Part shown: positions 25,566-33,102 of the stretch, piece by piece
Layout: the number at the start of each line of letters is the position of its first letter
Numbering within the stretch: the first letter of the stretch is position 1
Source of the DNA: JAGGAG01 sp964638035
GTDB taxonomy: Bacteria > Gemmatimonadota > Gemmatimonadetes > Gemmatimonadales > GWC2-71-9
Assembly (NCBI GenBank): GCA_964638035.1
Contig: CAZWXD010000013.1
Span: forward strand, 1 to 64,000
Reading direction: 5' to 3'
DNA: 64,000 nucleotides
Notes under the pieces: generated by a model
The model's input: the letters and a program-made list of their open reading frames with translations, nothing else
Database searches by the model: none
What the model was told of the DNA's origin: nothing
Made by a program: the position numbers and the translations under genes

Positions 25566-26464
25566 GACTGCAGGGGCGGGATGATCCCAGGGTCGAGTCC
25601 ATCCTCGGTCGCGCGGTGCGCGCGGGCGAGGCCCCCCGCGTGGTGCTCGTCGGCTTTCCCACCGACGAAGGAGTGCGGCGCAATGGGGGGCGGCCGGGTG
25701 CAGCGCATGCCCCGGCCGAGATCCGTCGCTGGCTCAACCGGCTCACCCCTGATGCACGCGACCCGGTGCGCTTCACCACCTTGCTGGAACACACCGCCGA
25801 CCTGGGTGACGTGGCGCTCACCGGGAACCTCGACGCCGACCAGGCCGCCCTGGGCGAGGTGGTGGGCGGGCTGCTCGAGCTCGGGCGGTTTGTCATCGTC
25901 CTGGGCGGAGGGCAGGAGGTGGCGTTCGGTCACTTCCTCGGCTATGTCGCGGCGGGGCTTTGCCCGGAGATCCTGAGCTGGGATGCACACCCCGATGTGC
26001 GCCCGCTGCGGGACCGCCTGGCCCATTCGGGGTCGCCCTTCCGGCAGGCGCTGGAGCATGCCTCGCGGGCGGCTCGCCGCTACACCGTTGCCGGGCTCCA
26101 GCCGCACGCGGTCGCCGCCAGCCACCTGGAGTATGTGCGCCGGCACGGCCGGGCCGTCTTTCGCGATGACGTCACGCCCACCATGATGCGCGAGCTGTAT
26201 GCGCAGCTGGCGGCGCCCGCGATGGTGTCCCTCGACATCGATGCCGTGGACCAGTCGTCAGCGCCCGGCGTGAGTGCGCCCACCACCGGCGGGTTCACCG
26301 TGCCCGAGTGGCTCTCGGCCGCGTACCAGGCAGGCCGCCACGTGGCCGTGCGCTCGGTGGACCTGGCGGAACTCAACCCGGTGCACGATCGCGATGGCCA
26401 GACCGCGCGACTGGCCGCCCTCACTGTGTGGCACGTCCTGCGGGGCTTCGCCGCCCGGTCCTGA
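25553..26464 (+). CDS. hutG: Formimidoylglutamase (ureohydrolase family)
   Basis: A protein of about 303 aa in the arginase/agmatinase fold. Manganese ligands are visible: His in GGGQEVAFGH, the SWDAHPDVRP motif (DxHxD), and SLDIDAVD (DxD). Given its place after hutU-hutI it most likely hydrolyses N-formimino-glutamate to glutamate and formamide. The frame is open from 25493, overlapping hutI by 73 nt. A TTG at 25553, overlapping hutI by only 13 nt, is the more likely start, but this is uncertain. Neither hutH nor a hutF gene is present in the window. Confidence 0.88.
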   Translation: MEHLGLQGRDDPRVESILGRAVRAGEAPRVVLVGFPTDEGVRRNGGRPGAAHAPAEIRRWLNRLTPDARDPVRFTTLLEHTADLGDVALTGNLDADQAALGEVVGGLLELGRFVIVLGGGQEVAFGHFLGYVAAGLCPEILSWDAHPDVRPLRDRLAHSGSPFRQALEHASRAARRYTVAGLQPHAVAASHLEYVRRHGRAVFRDDVTPTMMRELYAQLAAPAMVSLDIDAVDQSSAPGVSAPTTGGFTVPEWLSAAYQAGRHVAVRSVDLAELNPVHDRDGQTARLAALTVWHVLRGFAARS

Positions 26465-26513
26465 TGCCGCCTCTGGCGCCTGCCCGCCGCCGCCAGTAAC
26501 TCTCAGCGTTGGC

Positions 26514-26537
26514 CCCGCCGCGCGGTGACGCGGCGGG
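26514..26537 (+). terminator. GC-rich hairpin after hutG
   Basis: A perfect 9-bp stem CCCGCCGCG/CGCGGCGGG with a 6-nt loop, 50 nt after hutG and 24 nt before the next ATG. Probable terminator of the hut transcript or 5'-UTR hairpin of the lipoprotein gene; no long T-run. Confidence 0.45.
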
Positions 26538-26561
26538 TTCGGGTCCTTACGGGAGGTAAGC

Positions 26562-26942
26562 ATGACTCGGCAATGGCACATTGGCGCACTGGTGGTGGGC
26601 ACGATCGTGGTGGCGGCTTGCGGGGGATCCGGCGGGCTGGCGGGTACCTGGACCAAGCCCATGTCCGGGGAGGGCGACCTCAAGATGGTGGTGCAGGGGG
26701 GACGCGCGAGGTTCCACCTGCCCGACGGGCGCTGGCCCGCCGACGTGGACTTCGAGACACGGGTCCGCATGGTTGGCGACAGCCTCACCCTGCAGGGCGA
26801 CACCGGCCCGAGTGCCTGCAAGGAGGCCGCGCCCAAGTATGCCATCGCAACCTCCGGCAACACCATGACCATCTCGGGCGGCAGCTCCGACCCATGTACC
26901 GCACGGCACGCGGTCCTGGTGGGGACCTGGACGAAGAGCTGA
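26562..26942 (+). CDS. Small hypothetical lipoprotein
   Basis: A 126-aa lipoprotein: leader with lipobox VAAC (Cys about residue 20), mature domain beginning LAGTWTKP and ending LVGTWTKS, a lipocalin/META-like small beta domain that starts and ends with a GTW strand. Two cysteines (ACKEAA, DPCTAR) could pair. Strong GGGAGG Shine-Dalgarno site 9 nt upstream of ATG. No family assigned. Its end is 4 nt from the convergent aguA stop. Confidence 0.7.
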   Translation: MTRQWHIGALVVGTIVVAACGGSGGLAGTWTKPMSGEGDLKMVVQGGRARFHLPDGRWPADVDFETRVRMVGDSLTLQGDTGPSACKEAAPKYAIATSGNTMTISGGSSDPCTARHAVLVGTWTKS

Positions 26943-26946
26943 CGCA

Positions 26947-27999
26947 TCAGGGGGTCGGCGCCGGCCACTGCTGGCTGACGCAGTGGAAGGCGCCAAGGCC
27001 CCAGACCAGGTCGATGCAGTTGATGCCGATGACGCGGCGGGTGGGGAAGAGCCGCTGGAGCGTGTCCAGCGCCTGCCCGTCGGTCTTCGGGTCGTAGGTC
27101 GGCACCAGCACCACCCGGTTGCCGATATAGAAGTTGGCGTAGCTCGCCGGAAGGCGCTGGCCCTCGTGCTCCAGCCGGCGCGGCATGGGCAGGGTCACGA
27201 CCTCCAGTGCGCGGCCGTCCTGGTCGCTCATGGTGCGAAGGCGCTTCAGGTTGTCGCGGAGCGGCTCGTAATTGGCATCGGCCTGGTTGGTTTCCACGAC
27301 CGTCACCACCGTGGTCGGACTCACGAAGCGGGTGAGGTCGTCCACGTGCCCGTCGGTGTCGTCGCCCTCGATGCCGTCCCCCAGCCACAGGATGTGCCGC
27401 ACCCCAAGGTAATCCTTGAGGTACTGCTCGACCTCGGGCTTCGACAGGTGAGGGTTCCGGTTGGGGTTGAGGAGGCACGCCTCGGTGGTGAGGAGCGTGC
27501 CGGCCCCGTTCACCTCGATCGAACCGCCCTCCATCACGATGCCGGGGTGGAACACCGGGATCCCGAACTCCCTCCCAACCAGCGTGGGGATCACGTCGTC
27601 GAGGTCGTACGGCGGATACTTGTTGCCCCAGGCGTTGTAGTCCCAGTCGATGATGGCTTCCTCGGTGCCCTGCGGTCCCCGCCGCTGCACGAAGATGGGC
27701 CCATGGTCCCGGCACCAGGCGTCATTGGTGGGGAAGCGGTGCAGGAAGACGTTGTGGAGGTTCACGCCCTCCGCGGCGAGGCGGGCATGGACGTCGGCGG
27801 CCATCGCGTCGTCCAGGACATTGATGTGCACCTCCTCGCCCTCGGCGAGGTAGTGCACCATGCGCGCAAAGATGGGCGGCACCGGGGCGAACTTCCCCGG
27901 CCAGCTGGCCTCCTTGTGCGGCCAGCTGAGCCAGGTGCCGCGATGCGGCGCCCACTCCGCCGGCATGGTGTAGCCGAGTGCTGCAGGCGTGTCAGGCAT
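26947..27999 (-). CDS. aguA: Agmatine deiminase
   Basis: A 350-aa guanidino-group-modifying enzyme that converts agmatine to N-carbamoylputrescine. Family motifs: MPAEWAPHRGTWLSWPH, the CRDHGPIFV region (Asp/His), EGGSIEVNGAGTLLTTEACLLNPNRNP, LWLGDGIEGDDTDGHVDDL, and the catalytic Cys in FHCVSQQWP near the C-terminus. ATG 27999 gives the normal N-terminus; an in-frame TTG at 28047 overlaps the aguB stop by 4 nt and is an alternative. Second gene of the aguB-aguA operon. Confidence 0.93.
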   Translation of the reverse strand: MPDTPAALGYTMPAEWAPHRGTWLSWPHKEASWPGKFAPVPPIFARMVHYLAEGEEVHINVLDDAMAADVHARLAAEGVNLHNVFLHRFPTNDAWCRDHGPIFVQRRGPQGTEEAIIDWDYNAWGNKYPPYDLDDVIPTLVGREFGIPVFHPGIVMEGGSIEVNGAGTLLTTEACLLNPNRNPHLSKPEVEQYLKDYLGVRHILWLGDGIEGDDTDGHVDDLTRFVSPTTVVTVVETNQADANYEPLRDNLKRLRTMSDQDGRALEVVTLPMPRRLEHEGQRLPASYANFYIGNRVVLVPTYDPKTDGQALDTLQRLFPTRRVIGINCIDLVWGLGAFHCVSQQWPAPTP

Positions 28000-28043
28000 G
28001 TCGTCTGTCAGGGTGAGGTGGAGCCGGGTGAACGCGCCGTGAC

Positions 28044-28928
28044 TCAATCGTCGATGTAGCGGCGCGTCATGTCGCCGTACGCGTCAATGCGCCGGTCGCG
28101 CAGGAAGGGCCAGTGTGTCCGCTGCACGTCGATCCGGGCCAGGTCGCACGGCACCACCAGCGTTTCCTCATCCCCGCCGGCCCTGGCGAGGACCCGCCCG
28201 CCGGGGTCGGCCACGAAACTCCGCCCCCAGAACTCGATGCCCCCGTTGGGCCCGTCCTCGAGCCCCACGCGGTTCACGGCGCATACATACACACCATTGG
28301 CGATGGCATGGCTCCGCTGCATCGTCTCCCACGCACTGGCCTGCTGCTCCCCGAACTCCGCCTTCTCCGGCACCAGCCAGCCGATCGCCGTGGGATAGAA
28401 CAGGATCTCGGCGCCGCGGAGCGCGGTGAGCCTCGCCGCCTCCGGGTACCACTGGTCCCAGCAGACCAGCACGCCGATGCGCGCATGCCGGGTGTGCCAC
28501 ACCCGGAAGCCCAGGTCGCCGGGGGCAAAGTAGAACTTCTCCATGAACTGGGGATCGTCCGGGATGTGCATCTTCCGGTACTTCCCCATGTAACGGCCGT
28601 CCGCATCGATGATGGCCGCGGTGTTGTGGTAGAGCCCCTCGGCCCGCCTCTCGAAGAGGCTTGCCACGATGACCACACCCAGCTCGTGCGCCACTGCGCC
28701 CAGCGCCTCGGTGGACGGGCCCGGGATCGACTCGGCCAGGGCGAAGCATGCGTGGTCTTCCGTCTGGCAGAAGTATGGGCCCCGGAAGAGTTCCTGCAGG
28801 CAGATCACCTGCGCCCCGCGCGCGGCCGCGTCACGAATGCCCGCCATGGCGTGTGCGAGGTTCTTCGCGGGGTCGGGCGAGACGCGCTGCTGCACCAGCC
28901 CCAGGTTCACGATGCGCTTGGTTGCCAT
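28044..28928 (-). CDS. aguB: N-carbamoylputrescine amidase
   Basis: A 294-aa nitrilase-superfamily enzyme turning N-carbamoylputrescine into putrescine, CO2 and NH3. The Glu-Lys-Cys triad is visible: Glu in VICLQELFRGPYF, Lys in YRKMHIPDDP, Cys in LVCWDQWYPEAAR. Paired with aguA it completes agmatine-to-putrescine conversion. The frame is open to 29015, but MATKRIVNLGLVQQ at 28928 is the family N-terminus and a TATCTT box sits 8 nt before it. Confidence 0.94.
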   Translation of the reverse strand: MATKRIVNLGLVQQRVSPDPAKNLAHAMAGIRDAAARGAQVICLQELFRGPYFCQTEDHACFALAESIPGPSTEALGAVAHELGVVIVASLFERRAEGLYHNTAAIIDADGRYMGKYRKMHIPDDPQFMEKFYFAPGDLGFRVWHTRHARIGVLVCWDQWYPEAARLTALRGAEILFYPTAIGWLVPEKAEFGEQQASAWETMQRSHAIANGVYVCAVNRVGLEDGPNGGIEFWGRSFVADPGGRVLARAGGDEETLVVPCDLARIDVQRTHWPFLRDRRIDAYGDMTRRYIDD

Positions 28929-28936
28929 GGGCGCAA

Positions 28937-28942
28937 AAGATA
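28937..28942 (-). promoter_or_regulatory. -10-like TATCTT 8 nt before the aguB ATG
   Basis: On the minus strand the order is TATCTT, 8 nt, ATG (28928), with no Shine-Dalgarno site. Hexamer and spacing are identical to the ettA site at 40213-40218. Predicts a leaderless aguBA mRNA. Confidence 0.5.
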
Positions 28943-29048
28943 CGGGGAAGGGGGGACCCACAACAGGGAAGCTCTGCGCGGCATGGACCGGTCCGTGGCT
29001 GTACACTTGTCGCATTCACCGTCCACGCGCCACCACTCCGGGGAACCC

Positions 29049-31031
29049 ATGCTCATCCTCCTGGCACTCCTGCAGCAGACCCCGCTTCCGCCGCCCAGGC
29101 CGGCAGGTCCACCCAGGCTCATCCAGCGGGTCGAGGTGACGCCCGCCAGCGCCGAGCTGCGGGTTGGCGAGACCGTGCAACTGGTTGCCCGTGCGATCGA
29201 CAGCACCGGACGGCCGCTGCCGGGGGCACGGTTCCAGTACTTCAGTGACGGGGACCAGGCCAGCGTCAGCGAGGCGGGCATGGTGCGCGGCGGCTTCCGC
29301 GGCACGGCCAGGATCACCGCGGTGGCCTCGGTGGAGGGGAGCCGGAACGCCTTCGGCCATGCCGACATCACGATCCTTCCATCGGCGCCGGTTCGGGTGG
29401 CCATCTCTCCGGCGCCCGCGCGGATGGTGGTGGGGACGCGCCTCGCACTCACCGGGGTGCCCTACAGTGCGGAACAGGACCGGCGCTACGATGCCGTGAC
29501 CTTCACGTCCAGCAACCCGAAGGTGTTGCAGGCCATGCCCGACGGCAGGGTGGCGGCCATGGCCCCCGGCTCGGCCACCATCACCGCGAAAGCCGGGACT
29601 GCCACTTCCACGATGGCAATCCAGGTGGTGAGTGGCCCGGCCACCCGGGTCATCCTGACCCCGGATACCAGGGCGGCACTCACCGGGGACGTGGTACGCT
29701 TCCGCGCTGACGTACGGGGAGGTGGGGGCCGGGCGTTGGGCGACGTGGCGGTGCGCTGGGCCGTGGATGGCCTCTCGGGTGAGCAGATGGCGCGGATTGA
29801 CGACGATGGCTCGTTCGTGGCCGAGACGCCCGGGAAGTACACCATCACGGCGACGGCCGGGGGTGCCACCGGGGAGGCGGTCGTCGAGGTCACGAAGCGG
29901 CGGGTGGGTCGGCCCTTCGAGGTGCTGGGGCGGGTCCCGGTGAAGTTCTCGTCGGCCGAGGTGTGGGTGCACCCGTCCGGCCAGTGCGCCTACCTCAGCA
30001 CCATCGCAGACCGGGTCTACGTCATCAACGTGGCCAATACATCGAGCCCGGCCATTGTGGACTCGATGCTCACCGATGCGCGGCTCGTGAACGACGTCAT
30101 GACGACCGAGGATGGGCGGTACGGCGTGTTCTCCCGCGAGGGGGCCTCCAACCGCAAGAACGGCATCGTGATCTTCGAGGCGAGCGACCCCTGCCACCCG
30201 AAGCCGATCGCCGAGTACACCGAGACCGTGTCGGGCGGCGTGCACTCGGCGTTCGTGTACCGGGGGCATGTGTACCTCACCGATGACGCCACCGGCTCGA
30301 TGCGGGTGATCGACATCCGTGACCCGCACGCCCCGCGGGAGGTGGGCCGCTGGCAGACTGACCAGGTCGAGGAGGGCCGGTACCTGCATGATATCGCGGT
30401 GCAGGATGGGCTGGCCTACCTCTCGTACTGGAATGACGGACTCGTCATCCTGGACGTGGGGAATGGCATCAAGGGCGGGAGCCCGGAGCGGCCGGTGAAG
30501 GTTTCCCAGGCCAAGTACGACCTGCAGGAACTCTACTCCAGGGTGGACCAGTACTACGGCCTGGCCGCCCGGGGCACGCATACCGCGTGGCGCCATGGCA
30601 AGTACGTCTTCGTGGGTGACGAGGTGTATGGGGCGAAGATGCCAACGGGGCTCACGGACGGGAACAACCTCACCTTTGGCCGCCTGACGGTCATCGACGT
30701 CAGCAACTATGACGATCCGAAGGTGGTGGCGTGGTACGAGCCCACGGATGCGGGGGTGCACAACATCTGGGTGGCGGGTGATACCCTCTACATGGGCACC
30801 TACCAGGGTGGTGCCCGGGCACTCGACATTTCGGGAGAACTGAAGGGTGACCTGCTGCGGCAGGGCCGTGAGATCAGCTGGCTCCTCACGGCCGACGCCC
30901 TGGGGAACCGGCCGCGGGCCACCTTTGCGTGGGGTGCGGTGGTGAAGGACGGGACGATCTACGTGCCGGACATCAACACCGGGTTGTGGATCATGCGACT
31001 GGAGCCGCAGGCGGGAGCGGCGATGCCGTAA
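29049..31031 (+). CDS. Ig-like/LVIVD-repeat extracellular protein
   Basis: A 660-aa protein. A short hydrophobic N-terminus (MLILLALLQQ) precedes two or three bacterial Ig-like (BIG2-type) domains (about 25-285: VEVTPASAELRVGETVQLVARA, VTFTSSNPKVLQAM...GSATITAKAG, VILTPDTRAALTGDVVRFRAD). LVIVD repeats (about 295-650) follow, forming a probable beta-propeller (VYVINVANTSSPAIVDS, MRVIDIRDPHAPREVG, LVILDVGN, LTVIDVSNYDDPKVVAWYEP, ARALDISGEL). Likely exported and involved in binding. TACACT at 29002-29007 is a plausible -10. The frame is open far upstream, but the hydrophobic N-terminus selects 29049. Confidence 0.8.
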   Translation: MLILLALLQQTPLPPPRPAGPPRLIQRVEVTPASAELRVGETVQLVARAIDSTGRPLPGARFQYFSDGDQASVSEAGMVRGGFRGTARITAVASVEGSRNAFGHADITILPSAPVRVAISPAPARMVVGTRLALTGVPYSAEQDRRYDAVTFTSSNPKVLQAMPDGRVAAMAPGSATITAKAGTATSTMAIQVVSGPATRVILTPDTRAALTGDVVRFRADVRGGGGRALGDVAVRWAVDGLSGEQMARIDDDGSFVAETPGKYTITATAGGATGEAVVEVTKRRVGRPFEVLGRVPVKFSSAEVWVHPSGQCAYLSTIADRVYVINVANTSSPAIVDSMLTDARLVNDVMTTEDGRYGVFSREGASNRKNGIVIFEASDPCHPKPIAEYTETVSGGVHSAFVYRGHVYLTDDATGSMRVIDIRDPHAPREVGRWQTDQVEEGRYLHDIAVQDGLAYLSYWNDGLVILDVGNGIKGGSPERPVKVSQAKYDLQELYSRVDQYYGLAARGTHTAWRHGKYVFVGDEVYGAKMPTGLTDGNNLTFGRLTVIDVSNYDDPKVVAWYEPTDAGVHNIWVAGDTLYMGTYQGGARALDISGELKGDLLRQGREISWLLTADALGNRPRATFAWGAVVKDGTIYVPDINTGLWIMRLEPQAGAAMP

Positions 31032-31034
31032 GGG

Positions 31035-31066
31035 ACGTTCAGGCGTTCAGGCGTTCGGGCGTTCAG
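31035..31066. repeat. Four tandem 8-bp repeats (RCGTTCRG) at a convergent junction
   Basis: ACGTTCAG, GCGTTCAG, GCGTTCGG, GCGTTCAG, then degenerate copies to about 31081. It begins 4 nt after the LVIVD gene, and the stop codon of the convergent GH57 gene (31047-31049) lies inside the second unit. Confidence 0.95.
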
Positions 31067-33101
31067 GGGGTCGGACGTTCGCCCGTACGCCCAGTACCAC
31101 CCCTCCCGCCCCTGCGCGCGCGGGCCACAGTATCACCACCGACTCGCCCTGCACCGTGCGGTCGAAGCCCTTTTCGGACTTGGACACCGTCTCGATGGGG
31201 TAGCGGATCACCTTCCCGTCGCCCTCGGGCGTTACCGTCGCGAAGCCAGCCAAGGACAGCTCGGTGGCAAACCACCCGTCCGCCGGCGTCCAGCGCCACG
31301 ACCACGTGATGGTTCCGTCCGGCGAAACGCGGATGTTCTTTTCCAGCGAGCCATCCCCTGCCCGGAGGGCGATTGCCACCGTCCCTCCCACCGCCCAGGT
31401 GGCGTGCATCCGCTCCGTTGCCCAGGACCGGATGGCGGCCTGGGTGCCGCTTTCCAGCGCCGTTGTGCTCGCATTGGGCGGCAGCAGCCGATCTACGCCG
31501 ATCGCCCGTACGTCAGGATCGATGGGTGGCAGCGCATCGAGCCGCATCGAGGCTTCGATGTCGTGAATGCTGGGTGTCCCCCCAGCCGCCTCGCCGTCTC
31601 GCCGTCCCGCCGTCTCGCCGTCCTGTTCCTCGCCGTCCCTCCGTCCCGCCGTCAGGTGGTATGCCTCACGCCGCCGCGTCAGCGTATCCGCCAGGTTGCG
31701 CCCGTTCACGAGGTCGAGCAGCACCTCGATCGCCCCGCCGCGGGACGGCGCAATCACCAGCGAAACCTGTGTCCCCCTGACCCAGATCTCCGGGGCGCCA
31801 TCCTCATCCAGGTCCAGGGACTGCACCTCCAGGTCACCAGCATCCCGGCGTCCCGCCGTCTCGCCGTCCCGCCGTCCCGCCGTCTCGCCGTCTCGCCGTC
31901 CCGCCGTCTCGCCGTCCCGCCATCCCGCCTGCAGCTCTGCCTCCGCCGTCGCCAGTTCGTGCCACAGCGCCGTCCGGAGGTGCGGCAGGTACAGCCCGCC
32001 AAACACCCCGTGCCAGTAGGCGTCGTTGCACTGGGCCTTCGCGATGGCGCGCCGGGCCGCTGGGGGATCACCGGCCGCCCGGCACTCCCGCGACAGCGCA
32101 CACATCAGCTTCTGCAAGCGGTTCGCCTCGGCGTACTTCACCAGGAAGTTCCGCCAGTGCGACCCACGCACCAGCCCGCCATCCGGCCCGGCCAGGCGAA
32201 CCTCACCCAGCTCATGCTCGAGTCTCGTGAGGGCGCGCTGCGGCACGGGGGGAAGGGACCATCCCTCCATCTCGCGGTAGGACGCCGTGGGCAGGTAGGC
32301 GAGGCCACGGCAGGGCAGGGCGGCCTGGGCATCACGGAAGGTGCTGAACACGACCGTCCCCGCGGCGACAAGCTCCTGCATCGCCTCGCCAAACCGGGTG
32401 AACCAGCCCTTCTCGTACACCCATGCCTTCGTGCCCGGCCACCCGCCGAACTTCTCGCCGTCGTCCGCCAGGATCGCGAGGGGCTGCCCCGCCGCATGCA
32501 GCTCGCGGAGGTACGCTGCCGTCTCCTCCGGCGGGCGGAAGGGAATGAGGTAGCGGAGCTTCTCATCGATGGGGAAGACACCCACACCCTTTCCGTCACT
32601 CTCGGTGCGGTACCACCCGTGGAGTGCCGCGCGGTCGAACCCCGCGACCAGGAAGTGGCGGTCGTCCACCAGCACCGCCTGCACGCCGGCGTCGTGGAGG
32701 TCGGCGGCGAGTTCGGGTTCCCAGACCCGCTCCGTGAGCCACAGGGTCGCGGCCTCGACGCCGAACCGCCGCCGAATCGCGTCGCGCATCCACGCCACCT
32801 GCTCCACCCGGTCCTGCCGGGGCAGGGATGCCAGGATCGGCTCGTAGTAGCCCGAGAGGAGGAGCTCGAGCTGGCCAGCCTGCGCCAGGCGGGCGATGCG
32901 ATCGAGCCACGCCGGCTCGTGCTGGTCGAGCCAGTCCAGCAGGGGCCCCGAGACATGCAATACCGCCGGGAGCAGTCGCGAGCGTTCGAGGGTGTCGAGG
33001 AGGGGCTGGTAGACGTCGTCCACATGCTGCTGGAAGACGTGGTCGAAGTTCCCGACCGGCTGGTGCAGGTGCAGCCCGAGGATGAAGCGGAGCGGTGCCA
33101 C
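31047..33101 (-). CDS. GH57 4-alpha-glucanotransferase/amylopullulanase-like enzyme with internal octamer repeats
   Basis: A 684-aa GH57 enzyme resembling thermococcal 4-alpha-glucanotransferase. Motif HLHQPVGNF at the N-terminus, predicted nucleophile Glu in WLTERVWEPEL (about E124), acid Asp in LADDGEKFGGW, followed by DUF1925/1926-like C-terminal domains. Start: the GTG at 33101 gives the expected short N-terminus and sits 1 nt after the branching-enzyme stop; a TTG at 33113 is the alternative. Two low-complexity insertions (about residues 392-420 and 482-505) read GRRDGETA repeatedly and are encoded by 8-bp DNA repeats, so they look like expansions in surface loops. Last gene of the glycogen operon. 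Confidence 0.85.
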   Translation of the reverse strand: MAPLRFILGLHLHQPVGNFDHVFQQHVDDVYQPLLDTLERSRLLPAVLHVSGPLLDWLDQHEPAWLDRIARLAQAGQLELLLSGYYEPILASLPRQDRVEQVAWMRDAIRRRFGVEAATLWLTERVWEPELAADLHDAGVQAVLVDDRHFLVAGFDRAALHGWYRTESDGKGVGVFPIDEKLRYLIPFRPPEETAAYLRELHAAGQPLAILADDGEKFGGWPGTKAWVYEKGWFTRFGEAMQELVAAGTVVFSTFRDAQAALPCRGLAYLPTASYREMEGWSLPPVPQRALTRLEHELGEVRLAGPDGGLVRGSHWRNFLVKYAEANRLQKLMCALSRECRAAGDPPAARRAIAKAQCNDAYWHGVFGGLYLPHLRTALWHELATAEAELQAGWRDGETAGRRDGETAGRRDGETAGRRDAGDLEVQSLDLDEDGAPEIWVRGTQVSLVIAPSRGGAIEVLLDLVNGRNLADTLTRRREAYHLTAGRRDGEEQDGETAGRRDGEAAGGTPSIHDIEASMRLDALPPIDPDVRAIGVDRLLPPNASTTALESGTQAAIRSWATERMHATWAVGGTVAIALRAGDGSLEKNIRVSPDGTITWSWRWTPADGWFATELSLAGFATVTPEGDGKVIRYPIETVSKSEKGFDRTVQGESVVILWPARAGAGGVVLGVRANVRPPERPNA
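31587..31656. repeat. Degenerate 8-bp repeat array inside the GH57 gene (1)
   Basis: CGCCTCGC, CGTCTCGC, CGTCCCGC, CGTCTCGC, then diverged copies and CGTCCCTC, CGTCCCGC. It encodes AGRRDGE-type repeats in the C-terminal half of the GH57 protein. Confidence 0.9.
31841..31928. repeat. Eleven tandem 8-bp repeats (CGTCYCGC) inside the GH57 gene (2)
   Basis: Eleven consecutive octamers, nine of them exactly CGTCCCGC or CGTCTCGC and the two outer ones one or two bases off. Three units (24 bp) encode one GRRDGETA protein repeat on the minus strand. Because 8 is not a multiple of 3, gain or loss of one unit would shift the reading frame. Confidence 0.96.
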
Positions 33102-33102
33102 G

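Noticed and set aside
28113..29048. N-terminal extension of the LVIVD protein to 972 aa
   Set aside because: The upstream part is antisense to aguB and lacks domain character; the hydrophobic N-terminus at 29049 is the natural start.
31841..31928. Short regularly spaced repeats resembling a CRISPR array
   Set aside because: Units are 8 bp, contiguous and without spacers, and lie inside a coding sequence; no cas genes are nearby.
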